NCBI GenBank assembly: GCA_963771715.1
Contig: CAVYUQ010000010.1
Location: forward strand, 1 to 64,000
DNA: 64,000 nt
From: JACVRW01 sp963771715
GTDB lineage: Bacteria > Actinomycetota > Thermoleophilia > Solirubrobacterales > Thermoleophilaceae
Direction of reading: 5' to 3'
In this document: positions 41,468-48,589 of the stretch, one piece after another
Layout: each line of letters starts with the position of its first letter
Numbering within the stretch: position 1 is the first letter of the stretch
Notes under the pieces: model-generated
Told to the model about the DNA's origin: nothing
The model's database searches: none
The model's input: the letters and a program-made list of their open reading frames with translations, nothing else
Program-made: the position numbers and the translations under genes

Positions 41468-41989
41468 CTAGTCGTCGACGGCCTTGTAGGCGATCTGGAG
41501 AAAGTCCGAGATCGTCATGGCCGTGAGCACGGATGCGCTGAAGCGGGTCGCGCGCGGCGCGAACAGAAGGCCGGCGTGGAAGGCGCCCGACGCCCACAGA
41601 CCGAGGCAGTACGGGCAGGTCAAGAGCTCGCCGACGGCCCTGCGCAGGCCCTCGCCGCGGGCCCTCTCCTCCAGCTCCGCCGGACCGCCCTTGCCCTGCA
41701 GCTCCGTGAACGGCGCCCGCACGAACGAGGTGATCTTCTTCTTGGCCACCAGCCGGCTCAGCTTGTGGCTTGCCGCCCCGATCAGGACGAGGTCCTGGGG
41801 CTCCACGCGCTCCGGCAGGTCGCGCCCCGAGCGCTTGGCCGCCACCACGGCTCCCGCGAGCGCGCCGTTGAACACGGTCGCGAACGCGGCGTAGGCGGCG
41901 AACGGCGGCCGCTCGTCCGGCTCGGCGTAGCCGCTGTACGGCCCGGCGTCGTCGCCAGCGTCCCGGCGGGGGTCGGTCTCCACGCTCAC
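41468..41989 (-). CDS. DUF1360 membrane protein
   Basis: A 173-residue protein of the DUF1360 family with FAAYAAFATVFNGALAGAVVA as first helix, LVLIGAASHKLSRLVAKKKI, and the cysteine motif LLTCPYCLGLWASG before the next helices. GTG 41989 overlaps the YihY-like stop (GTGA), so it is the last gene of a four-gene membrane operon. The related sporulation protein YjcZ/CotJ-type roles in Firmicutes do not transfer; the function here is unknown. Confidence 0.85.
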   Translation of the reverse strand: MSVETDPRRDAGDDAGPYSGYAEPDERPPFAAYAAFATVFNGALAGAVVAAKRSGRDLPERVEPQDLVLIGAASHKLSRLVAKKKITSFVRAPFTELQGKGGPAELEERARGEGLRRAVGELLTCPYCLGLWASGAFHAGLLFAPRATRFSASVLTAMTISDFLQIAYKAVDD

Positions 41990-42900
41990 GACGCCTGCTG
42001 CCGCTCCATCTTGCGCGTGTCGCGCGGCTCCACGAACGGCTCCTTGTCCTCGGGGCGCATGCCGTCCTCGATGGCGCGCTCACGCTCCAGCTCCGCGTTG
42101 AACTCCGCGCCGAGCAGGATCATCACGTTCGAGAGCCACAGCCACACGAGGAACACGACCACGCCGGCGAGCGCGCCGTAGGTCTTGTTGTAGGAGCCGA
42201 AGCTCGACACGTAGAAGGCGAACGCGGCCGAGGCGATCAGCCAGCCCACCACGGCGAGCACCCCGCCGGGGCTGATCCAGCGAAAGCCCGGCTGCTTCAC
42301 GTTCGGCGCCGCCCAGTAGAGCAGGGCGAACATGAAGCTCACCACGAGCAGCAGCACCGGCCACTTGGCGATGTCCCAGACGGTCACGGCGGTATCGCCG
42401 AGCCCGATCACGTCCCCGATCGCCTCGGCGAGCCCGCCCGTGAGCACCACGGCGAGCGCCGACAGCGCGAGCAGCAGCATGAGGACGAGCGTCAGGCCGA
42501 CCCGCACAGGGAGCGTCTTCCAGATCGGTCGACCCTCCTCGATGTCGTAGATGGCGTTGGACGCGCGCATGAAGGCCGCGACGTAGCCCGATGCCGACCA
42601 GAGGGCGGCGAGCAGGCCGATCACGAACACGACGCCGGCGGTGCCCTGGCTGCCCTGGAGGTTCTCGATGGCGTTCGTGAAGATCTCCTGCGCGGGCCCC
42701 GGCGCCACCTTGCCGAGCTCGTCGAGCAGCGGCTGCGTTGCGGATTCGCCGACGAGGCCGAGGATCGACACCAGCACGATCAGCGCCGGGAAGATCGCGA
42801 GCACGGCGTAGTAGGTGAGCGCCGCGGCCCAGTCCGTGAGGTTGTCCTCCTTGAACTCCCTGACGGTCCGCTTCAGGACCGGCCACCAGTGCCGGACCAT
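41986..42900 (-). CDS. YihY/BrkB (RBN-like) membrane protein
   Basis: Integral membrane protein of 304 residues with six helices. It has LTDWAAALTYYAVLAIFPALI at the first helix, ALWSASGYVAAFMRASNAIYD, LPVRVGLTLVLMLLLALSAL, PNVKQPGFRWISPGGVLAV, and GSYNKTYGALAGVVVFLVWL. The old name 'ribonuclease BN' is an error carried from E. coli; a transport or lipid-related role is more likely but unproven. It starts two bases after the DUF3618 gene stop. Confidence 0.92.
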   Translation of the reverse strand: MVRHWWPVLKRTVREFKEDNLTDWAAALTYYAVLAIFPALIVLVSILGLVGESATQPLLDELGKVAPGPAQEIFTNAIENLQGSQGTAGVVFVIGLLAALWSASGYVAAFMRASNAIYDIEEGRPIWKTLPVRVGLTLVLMLLLALSALAVVLTGGLAEAIGDVIGLGDTAVTVWDIAKWPVLLLVVSFMFALLYWAAPNVKQPGFRWISPGGVLAVVGWLIASAAFAFYVSSFGSYNKTYGALAGVVVFLVWLWLSNVMILLGAEFNAELERERAIEDGMRPEDKEPFVEPRDTRKMERQQAS

Positions 42901-42902
42901 CG

Positions 42903-43109
42903 TCAGCGCCTCCGGATCAGGCGCAGGACGATCAGCAGGGCGAGGATGCCGCCGGCCACGGCGGCGAGCGGGAACGGGTTCTCGCTCACCCTCTGCTTTA
43001 CGTCCGCCTTATGCGAGAGCGCGTCGACGGTCTCGGCGAGCTCCCGGCGCGTCCGCTCGATCTCGCGCCGGAGCTCCTCGGGGGTCTGCCGTGTGGGGGT
43101 CTCGCTCAC
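42903..43109 (-). CDS. DUF3618 membrane-anchored protein
   Basis: A 68-residue protein: an acidic amphipathic N-terminal helix (TPEELRREIERTRRELAETV) typical of DUF3618, then one membrane helix (FPLAAVAGGILALLIVLRLI) and a short basic end. Together with the holin-like gene it forms a pair repeatedly found in actinobacteria. Its start overlaps the end of the upstream holin-like gene by 4 bases. The function is unknown. Confidence 0.88.
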   Translation of the reverse strand: MSETPTRQTPEELRREIERTRRELAETVDALSHKADVKQRVSENPFPLAAVAGGILALLIVLRLIRRR

Positions 43110-43522
43110 GACCTCGCCCTCGCCTTCACGGTCTCGATGTCACGCTGCACGCTATCGAGCGTCTGCTCGGGCTTCGGCGGCCCCGCCTCCTCGAGCTCCT
43201 TCTTCCCGGTGAGGACGAGGATGCCCGCGATCAGCAGCAGTCCGGCGCCGATGGCGGCCGCGGCGATCCAGGGTTCCAGCACGGTCGCCAGGCCGAGGAT
43301 GGCCGCCGCGATCAGCGCGCCGACGCCGTACAGCGCCACTAGCCCCGCGCCGCCGAACATGCCGGCGCCCTTGCCGGCGTGCCGGCCCTTCTCAGCGAGC
43401 TCGGCCTGCGCGAGCCGCATCTCCTGGCGTATCAGGGTCGATGTCTGCCGCGAGAGGTCATGGACGAGCTCGCCCAGTGGCCTGTCGTCGCCGCTCCTCC
43501 TGAAGCGGGTGGAAGTCTCCAT
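43106..43522 (-). CDS. holin-like DUF1469 (phage_holin_3_6) protein
   Basis: A 138-residue protein with the actinobacterial pattern: a polar helix LVHDLSRQTSTLIRQEMRLA followed by AELAEKGRHAGKGAGMF, then two hydrophobic helices (GALIAAAILGLATVLEPW and AAIGAGLLLIAGILVLTG) and an acidic tail. It is the first gene of the operon with DUF3618, YihY and DUF1360. Despite the family name there is no phage context. ATG 43522 is the only plausible start. Confidence 0.88.
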   Translation of the reverse strand: METSTRFRRSGDDRPLGELVHDLSRQTSTLIRQEMRLAQAELAEKGRHAGKGAGMFGGAGLVALYGVGALIAAAILGLATVLEPWIAAAAIGAGLLLIAGILVLTGKKELEEAGPPKPEQTLDSVQRDIETVKARARS

Positions 43523-43638
43523 GGCGGGCGTCTACCCAGCCTGCTGGGCGGTATGCACTTCGTCCAGCGCCGCGAGCACCTCGTCGGCGAGCGCGGAGCC
43601 GTGGGTGGCTTCCGCGCCGGGCGCGTTACGTTCTCACG

Positions 43639-44529
43639 ATGGGCACGAAGGCCCGCCGTGGCGCGCTCGTGGCCGCGTGCCTCTGCGCGGCGGTCGCGGC
43701 GTGCGGCGGGTCCACGGACGGCTCGCGCGTCGAGCTCACCCCCGCGGAGCGCGAGCTGTGGGCGCCGCAGCGGCCCGACCGCTCCGTCGTGCCGGTGCTG
43801 CTCTACCGGGGCGTGGCGCGGAAGGCCTTCGCGAGGCAGATGGTCCTGCTCGACCATGCGGGCTACGAGACGATCACGCTGGAGCAGTTCGTCCGCTTCA
43901 TCAGGGGCGAGGAGGTCAGGCTCCCGCCGCGGCCGCTGCTGCTCACGTTCGACGGCGGGCGCGCGGACGCCTGGGCCGCCAGCGACGCGATCCTGGCCGA
44001 GCTCGGCTTCGACGCCGCGCTGTTCGTGGACGCGGGGCGCGTGGCCGCCGGGCACACCGAGTATCTGACCTGGAAGGAGCTCGACGCCCTCCAGCGCAGC
44101 GGCCGCTGGGAGGTTCAGCTCCAGGCCGGCACCGGCGGCCACCGGATCCAGTACGGGCCCGGCCGCGACGACGTGGGGCCGTTCTACGCGTACCGTGGGA
44201 CCGAGGAGCGCATCGACGGCTGGCGCGAGCGCGTGTTCTCGGACATCAGCTGGGGCGAGGAGCAGCTCTCCCTCCACGTGCGCGGGTATGTACCGCTCGC
44301 CTTCGCACCTCCCTACGGCAACTACGGCCAGGCCGGAACCAACGATCCGCGCATCCCGCGGCTGCTGCTGGCCCGGCTGATGGACAGCTTCGACGTCGTC
44401 TTCACCCAGGACCGCACCGGCTTCGCCTCACCGCGCACCGGGACAGCCGCACCGTACGGCCGCATCGAGATCACTCCCGGGGTGAGCGAGGACGAGCTCC
44501 ATCGCCTGCTCACGTCCGGCGGCTCGTGA
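43639..44529 (+). CDS. polysaccharide deacetylase-like lipoprotein with degenerate active site
   Basis: Exported lipoprotein of 296 residues: a signal peptide ending CLCAAVAACGG, then a NodB-type barrel. Family landmarks are present but altered: VLLYRGV replaces the usual YHxV, and LLLTFDGGRAD replaces TFDDG, losing the second Asp that binds metal. The usual His pair region reads LQAGTGGHRIQYG. FAPPYGNYGQ matches the later FRPPYG block. Catalysis may therefore be lost or changed. TACGTT ends 6 bases before ATG 43639. Substrate unknown; a cell-surface glycan is likely. Confidence 0.82.
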   Translation: MGTKARRGALVAACLCAAVAACGGSTDGSRVELTPAERELWAPQRPDRSVVPVLLYRGVARKAFARQMVLLDHAGYETITLEQFVRFIRGEEVRLPPRPLLLTFDGGRADAWAASDAILAELGFDAALFVDAGRVAAGHTEYLTWKELDALQRSGRWEVQLQAGTGGHRIQYGPGRDDVGPFYAYRGTEERIDGWRERVFSDISWGEEQLSLHVRGYVPLAFAPPYGNYGQAGTNDPRIPRLLLARLMDSFDVVFTQDRTGFASPRTGTAAPYGRIEITPGVSEDELHRLLTSGGS

Positions 44530-44548
44530 CGCGGAGTATCGTGGGCGC

Positions 44549-44836
44549 ATGGCCGTTCGGCTCCACCGCTGCCCCAACGTCTGGGTCAAGCTCCCCGGGC
44601 ATCCGTGCTGGCGCGTTCAGAAGGCGCTCGACGAGGCCGGAGTCGAGTACGAGATCGTGAAGGGCCCGCTCCGGCCGGGCAAGCGCGACGACATCGAGCG
44701 GATGACGGGGCAGCGCAAGTACCCCGTGATCGAGTTCGAGGACGGCTCGGTCTACCGCGAGGAATCCAGTGACATGGCCGCGACCATCAGCGGCGGCCGC
44801 CTCGACGAGAAGCGGGCGGGTTCAGCGGAGCAGTGA
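44549..44836 (+). CDS. glutaredoxin/GST-N-like thioredoxin-fold protein
   Basis: A 95-residue thioredoxin-fold protein of the GST N-terminal type. VRLHRCPNVWVKLPGHPCWR is the first strand and active loop, with single cysteines rather than CxxC; EAGVEYEIVKGPLRPGKRDD is the second strand-helix, and TGQRKYPVIEFEDGSVYRE is the cis-Pro region that binds a thiol. It may be an oxidoreductase for a small thiol, unproven. TATCGT ends 6 bases before ATG 44549. Its last 15 bases overlap the convergent LigD polymerase gene. Confidence 0.85.
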   Translation: MAVRLHRCPNVWVKLPGHPCWRVQKALDEAGVEYEIVKGPLRPGKRDDIERMTGQRKYPVIEFEDGSVYREESSDMAATISGGRLDEKRAGSAEQ

Positions 44837-45706
44837 GTTGATGCGCCGGCGGGCTCGCGAGATCCCGCGCGCGTAGGAGGCGATGTCCGCCCACGGGTCG
44901 CCCTTGGCGCCGAGCCGCCGCATAGCGTTGCCCACGTTCCAGCGGTCCGGGCGCAGCTTCGAGTCGGACAGCTCCTCCCAGTCGATCGGCATTGCCACGG
45001 GTGCCCCCGGCCGGGCTCGGACCGCGTACGGCGGCACGGCCGTCTGCGCATAGCCGTTGCGGGCGGTGTCCACGAGGATGCGATCGCCGCGGTTGGCCTT
45101 GCGGAACTCCGTGGTCAGCTCGTCCGGGTGCTGGTCGGCGAGCACGCGGCCGATGTCGCGGGCCAGCACGTGCACGTCCTCGTAGGCGGCGCGCCGGCGA
45201 AGTGGCGTCCACACGTGGATGCCCTTGGAGCCCGTGACCTGGGCGAACGGCGAGAAGCCGAGCTCGCGCATCAGGTCGCCGGTCCAGCGCGCCGCGCGGC
45301 GGACCGCCGCGAAGTCGCCGCTCGGCGGCGGATCGAGGTCGATCACGAGCCGGTCCGGCTGCCACACGCGGTCGTCGCGTGAGAGCCACACGTGCGGCGT
45401 GATCGTGTTCTGGCCCACGAGGTACACGAGCGTGGCCGCGTCGCAGATGACCACGTGCGTCACGGTCCCACCGGCCTTCGGCACCTCCACGCGCCGAATC
45501 CAGTCCGGGAAGTAGTCCGGGATGTCCTTGTGGAAGAAGCCCTTGCCGTCGATGCCGTCGGGGAAGCGCTGCATGCTCACCGGGCGGCCCTTCACGTGCG
45601 GGAGCATCCACTCGGCCACGCGCTCGTAGTAGCCCGCGAGGTCGGCCTTCGTGATCCCGTCGCCGGGGAACAGGACCTTGTCGGGATGCGTGATCTCGAC
45701 GCTCAC
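44822..45706 (-). CDS. LigD polymerase-domain protein (archaeo-eukaryotic primase type)
   Basis: Stand-alone polymerase module of the bacterial NHEJ system, 294 residues. It adds nucleotides, preferring ribonucleotides in known relatives, to bridged ends. Motifs are SVEITHPDKVLFPGDGITKA, LVIDLDPPPSGDF with the catalytic Asp pair, GSKGIHVWTPL, and ATTEFRKANRGDRI-like ELTTEFRKANRGDRILVD. GTG 45706 overlaps the ligase stop (GTGA). In most bacteria this domain is fused to the ligase; here it is a separate gene. No Ku gene lies in the window. Confidence 0.93.
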   Translation of the reverse strand: MSVEITHPDKVLFPGDGITKADLAGYYERVAEWMLPHVKGRPVSMQRFPDGIDGKGFFHKDIPDYFPDWIRRVEVPKAGGTVTHVVICDAATLVYLVGQNTITPHVWLSRDDRVWQPDRLVIDLDPPPSGDFAAVRRAARWTGDLMRELGFSPFAQVTGSKGIHVWTPLRRRAAYEDVHVLARDIGRVLADQHPDELTTEFRKANRGDRILVDTARNGYAQTAVPPYAVRARPGAPVAMPIDWEELSDSKLRPDRWNVGNAMRRLGAKGDPWADIASYARGISRARRRINSLLR

Positions 45707-46617
45707 GACGGCACCTCCCGGACGACCTCGCGAGCGGGCTTGTCGTCGCGCAGCCCGAGGTAGCGCGGATGCCGCAGGCGCGCGTCGCGCGTCCACTCGG
45801 CGAACCCCACCTGCCCCACCAGCTCGGGCCGCACCCAGTGCGTCCCCGGCGGGATCGGCTTGAAGGGCTCGAAGGGCGACTCGTCCTGCTCCAGCTCGCG
45901 CAGGCGCGCGCCGAGCTCGCGCAGCGTGTGCTGGTCGAAGCCGGTGCCGACCTTGCCGGCGTAGCGGAGCCGGCCTCCGTCGTCGTAGTAGCCGACGAGC
46001 AGCGCGCCGAACTCGGTGCGCGAGCCCTTCGGCGCGGTGTATCCGCCGATCACGAGCTCCTGCTCCGCGTGGCACTTCAGCTTCAGCCAGTCGCGCGAGC
46101 GGCCGCCCCGGTACGGGCTGTCGGCTCGCTTGGCGATCACGCCCTCGAGGCCCTTCTCGCAGGCCTCGCGGTAGACCTCCTCGCCGTGCTCGCCCTTCCG
46201 GTGCGGGTTGAAGCGCAGCGGGCCGCCGAACTCGAGCGCGCGGCGCAGGCGCGCCTTGCGCTCGCGCAGCGGGCGCGCGCGCAGGTCCTCGCCCTCGTGG
46301 CGGGGGAGGTCGAACAGGTAGAGGAACACGGGCACCCGCTCGCGGGCACGGCGCTGGAGGCGCGAGAAGCTCGTGATCCCGTTCTGGAACGCCACGATCT
46401 CGCCGTCGACGATGAAGTCCTCGGAGTGCTCGCGCTCGAGCGCCTCGACGAGGCCAGGGTACTCCGCGTTCATCCGGCGTCCCGTGCGAGACATCAGTTG
46501 GACGCCCGAGGCATCCCGGATCGCCAGGCAGCGAATGCCGTCGAGCTTGCGCTCGAAGATCCAGTCCGGGTCGGAGAACGGCTTTTCGGCGAGCACCGCC
46601 TTCATCGGCTCGATCAC
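45703..46617 (-). CDS. ATP-dependent DNA ligase (LigD ligase module)
   Basis: ATP-dependent DNA ligase of 304 residues. The adenylation Lys is in FERKLDGIRCLA (motif I), with motif III FIVDGEIVAF, motif IIIa VPVFLYLFDLPRHEG, motif IV EGVIAKRADSPYRGG, motif V DWLKLKC, and the OB domain starting ELVIGGYTAPKGSRTEFGAL through GFAEWTRDARLRHPRYLGLR. It overlaps both the phosphoesterase stop upstream and the polymerase start downstream by 4 bases, so the three LigD activities are made from one message in coupled fashion. Confidence 0.94.
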   Translation of the reverse strand: MIEPMKAVLAEKPFSDPDWIFERKLDGIRCLAIRDASGVQLMSRTGRRMNAEYPGLVEALEREHSEDFIVDGEIVAFQNGITSFSRLQRRARERVPVFLYLFDLPRHEGEDLRARPLRERKARLRRALEFGGPLRFNPHRKGEHGEEVYREACEKGLEGVIAKRADSPYRGGRSRDWLKLKCHAEQELVIGGYTAPKGSRTEFGALLVGYYDDGGRLRYAGKVGTGFDQHTLRELGARLRELEQDESPFEPFKPIPPGTHWVRPELVGQVGFAEWTRDARLRHPRYLGLRDDKPAREVVREVPS

Positions 46618-47078
46618 TCGCCGAGCTCCTCGATGGTGCGCCCGCTCACGACCGACTCGGGCCGCTCCGCGACCGGGTCGGGACCGTCGGCCGCGTCGTC
46701 GCGGCGCTTCACGAGCAGCCAGCGCCTGCCCTCGATCCGCCGCAGCGACCAGCCGCCGCGCAGCTTCTCGCCCTCGAGCCGGAAGGACGCGTGCCCTGCC
46801 GCGAGCGCCTCCTCCATCGGCTCGTCGCGCAGGTTCTCATAACTGCCGCGGTCCCAGACGATCACGGGCCCGGCGCCGTACTCGCCCGCGGGGATCACAC
46901 CCTCGAAGTCACCCCACGAGAGCGCGTGGTCGTCCACGGCCATCGCGAGCCGCTTGTCGCGCGGGTCCATCGACGGCCCCTTCGGGACGGCCCAGGAGCG
47001 GAAAGCACCGGCCACCTCGAGCCTGAAGTCGTAGTGAAGGCTGGTGGCGTCGTGCTGCTGGATCACGAAGCGCGGCAA
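46614..47078 (-). CDS. LigD 3'-phosphoesterase domain protein
   Basis: Stand-alone 3'-phosphoesterase of 154 residues, which trims 3' ends before ligation. Motifs are RFVIQQHDATSLHYDFRLEV (with His and Asp ligands), AFRSWAVPKGPSMDPRDKRL, VDDHALSWGDFEGVIPAGEY, and the later VIVWDRGSYE and LVKRRDDAA. It starts at TTG 47078, one base after the cation-exporter stop (TGAATTG), and overlaps the ligase gene. This confirms a three-gene split LigD rather than a truncated one. Confidence 0.93.
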   Translation of the reverse strand: MPRFVIQQHDATSLHYDFRLEVAGAFRSWAVPKGPSMDPRDKRLAMAVDDHALSWGDFEGVIPAGEYGAGPVIVWDRGSYENLRDEPMEEALAAGHASFRLEGEKLRGGWSLRRIEGRRWLLVKRRDDAADGPDPVAERPESVVSGRTIEELGE

Positions 47079-47079
47079 T

Positions 47080-47991
47080 TCACGCCCCCGTTCCCCGCTC
47101 GAGCGGCTGGATGCTCAGCGGGCCCTCATGGCGCGTCTCGACCTGGAGGGTCGAGTGCGAGATGCCGAAGCGCTCGCGCAGCAGGTCGGCGAGCTCGCGA
47201 CGGTGGGCCTGGGTGTCGCATCCGGCGCGCACCGTCACGTGAGCCGAGATCGCGGGGAAGCCGGACGTGACCTCCCACACGTGCAGGTCGTGAACCTCAA
47301 CGACGTGGTTCTGAGCCGCGAGCAGGTTGCCGATCTCCACCGGGTCGAGGCTTCGCGGCGCCGCCTCGAGCAGCACGCGGCCGGAGTCGCGCAGAAGGCC
47401 GTAGCCCGAGCGCACCATCAGCGCGGCCACGCACAGTGCCGCGATGCCGTCCGCGCGCGAGAAGCCGGTGATCAGGACGACCGCGCCCGCGATCGCCGTG
47501 GCGATGAACGCGAACAGGTCGGTGAGCACGTGCTGGAAGGCGCCCTCAACGTTGAGGCTGCGCCGGTCCGAGCCCGCGAGCACCCGGGTCGCCGCCAGGT
47601 TCACCGCGATGCCGACGATCGCCACGGCGAGCACGGCGAGGCCCTCCACCTCGGGTGGGTCCACCAGGCGCCGCACGCCCTCCCAGACGATCACCACCGC
47701 CAGCGCCAGGAGCGTCGCGCCGTTCAGCTGCGCGGACAGGATCTCGGCGCGCCGGAACCCGAACGTGAAACCGCCGCTGGCGGGCCGCCGTGCGAGCCGG
47801 GCGGCGAACAGCGCCAGCGCGATCGCACCGGCGTCGGTGAGCATGTGAGCGGCGTCGGAGAGCAGCGCCAGCGAGGAGGCCATGAATCCGGCCACGACCT
47901 CCACGACCATCAGCCCGAGGATCAGGACCAGCGCGAGGGTCAGGCGGCGCGTGTCGTCCGTGTGGACGTGCCCGTGGTGGTGATGCGCCAT
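47080..47991 (-). CDS. cation diffusion facilitator (CDF) metal exporter
   Basis: Zn/Cd/Co-type cation:proton antiporter of 303 residues. The N-terminal metal-binding tag is MAHHHHGHVHTDD. Six helices follow; transport-site residues are in SLALLSDAAHMLTDAGA (helix 2) and GAFQHVLTDLFAFIATA (helix 5). A cytosolic domain ends with VHDLHVWEVTSGFPAISAHV. ATG 47991 is preferred because it begins the His tag; an open frame upstream has no family sequence. It is the first gene of the LigD operon, an unexpected partner for DNA repair. Confidence 0.92.
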   Translation of the reverse strand: MAHHHHGHVHTDDTRRLTLALVLILGLMVVEVVAGFMASSLALLSDAAHMLTDAGAIALALFAARLARRPASGGFTFGFRRAEILSAQLNGATLLALAVVIVWEGVRRLVDPPEVEGLAVLAVAIVGIAVNLAATRVLAGSDRRSLNVEGAFQHVLTDLFAFIATAIAGAVVLITGFSRADGIAALCVAALMVRSGYGLLRDSGRVLLEAAPRSLDPVEIGNLLAAQNHVVEVHDLHVWEVTSGFPAISAHVTVRAGCDTQAHRRELADLLRERFGISHSTLQVETRHEGPLSIQPLERGTGA

Positions 47992-48034
47992 CACGCTGAT
48001 GGTCGCATGCTCGTTTGCCGCAGCGGCCTGCGGG

Positions 48035-48040
48035 TAAGTG
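48035..48040 (+). promoter_or_regulatory. TAAGTG box before the 56-residue gene
   Basis: TAAGTG ends 6 bases before ATG 48047. The 19-base box from GGG to ATGA is identical to the one before the VOC gene at 22272. Confidence 0.45.
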
Positions 48041-48046
48041 CGCGCC

Positions 48047-48217
48047 ATGAGCGGCGCTCGAGAGGCGGCGAAGAAGGGACTCGAGCTAAGCGGGGCCGCC
48101 ATCCGGCACACCGGCTGGTGGCTGCACTGGCAGTCCGGCGGGCGCGCCTACCGCGAGGTCGCGGAGCTGAACCTGCTCTCGCGCCGCGCCGCCGCCGCGG
48201 AACGACCCGCCGCGTAG
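48047..48217 (+). CDS. 56-residue hypothetical protein
   Basis: A short gene encoding MSGAREAAKKGLELSGAAIR, continuing HTGWWLHWQSGGRAYREVAE and ending LNLLSRRAAAAERPAA. It looks like two amphipathic, basic helices around an aromatic centre. Its start carries the same promoter-and-start box as the VOC gene, which supports expression. The next gene, a small membrane protein, starts 24 bases downstream. No family is recognised. Confidence 0.55.
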   Translation: MSGAREAAKKGLELSGAAIRHTGWWLHWQSGGRAYREVAELNLLSRRAAAAERPAA

Positions 48218-48241
48218 CTCAGCTAACGACCGCTCAGCGCC

Positions 48242-48523
48242 GTGCCGATATTGCGCGTGGTGTTCGATCTCATCGCGTTCGTGCTGTTCATCGCAGCGCC
48301 GTTCTGGCTCGGCGCGCGCACGCGGAGCTACTGGTCCGTGCTCGCACCGGTGGCGCTGGTGGTGTTGGCCGTCGCGCTGTACCGCGGGTCCGAGCCCAGC
48401 GGCGATGAGGTCGACGCAATTCCCCTCGTGATCATGATCGGCAGCGGGCTCGGTGTGCTGGTTTGCGTGGCGGGCGTGGCGTTCGGCCGGCGCTACCGCC
48501 CCTCGCACGAACAGCAGCACTGA
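48242..48523 (+). CDS. small three-helix membrane protein
   Basis: A 93-residue protein from GTG 48242 with three hydrophobic segments: LRVVFDLIAFVLFIAAPFWLG, YWSVLAPVALVVLAVALY and AIPLVIMIGSGLGVLVCVAG, then a basic His/Gln end. No family motif is recognised. It may be co-transcribed with the 56-residue gene upstream and is followed by the large inverted repeat at 48530-48578. Confidence 0.68.
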   Translation: MPILRVVFDLIAFVLFIAAPFWLGARTRSYWSVLAPVALVVLAVALYRGSEPSGDEVDAIPLVIMIGSGLGVLVCVAGVAFGRRYRPSHEQQH

Positions 48524-48529
48524 GGACAT

Positions 48530-48578
48530 CGACCGTCCTGCCTAAGGCACCGTATGTGTGCTCAAAGCAGGACGGTCG
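48530..48578. terminator. 49-bp inverted repeat, candidate bidirectional terminator
   Basis: Perfect 12-bp arms (CGACCGTCCTGC and GCAGGACGGTCG) enclose 25 bases that can form an inner hairpin (GCAC / GTGC). It lies between two converging genes. No long T-run follows either side, so termination is likely but a repeat element cannot be excluded. Confidence 0.55.
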
Positions 48579-48589
48579 CCGCAATGCCG

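Noticed and set aside
41986..42900. Annotation of the YihY-like gene as ribonuclease BN.
   Set aside because: The protein is a six-helix membrane protein; the RNase BN name arose from a misassignment in E. coli.
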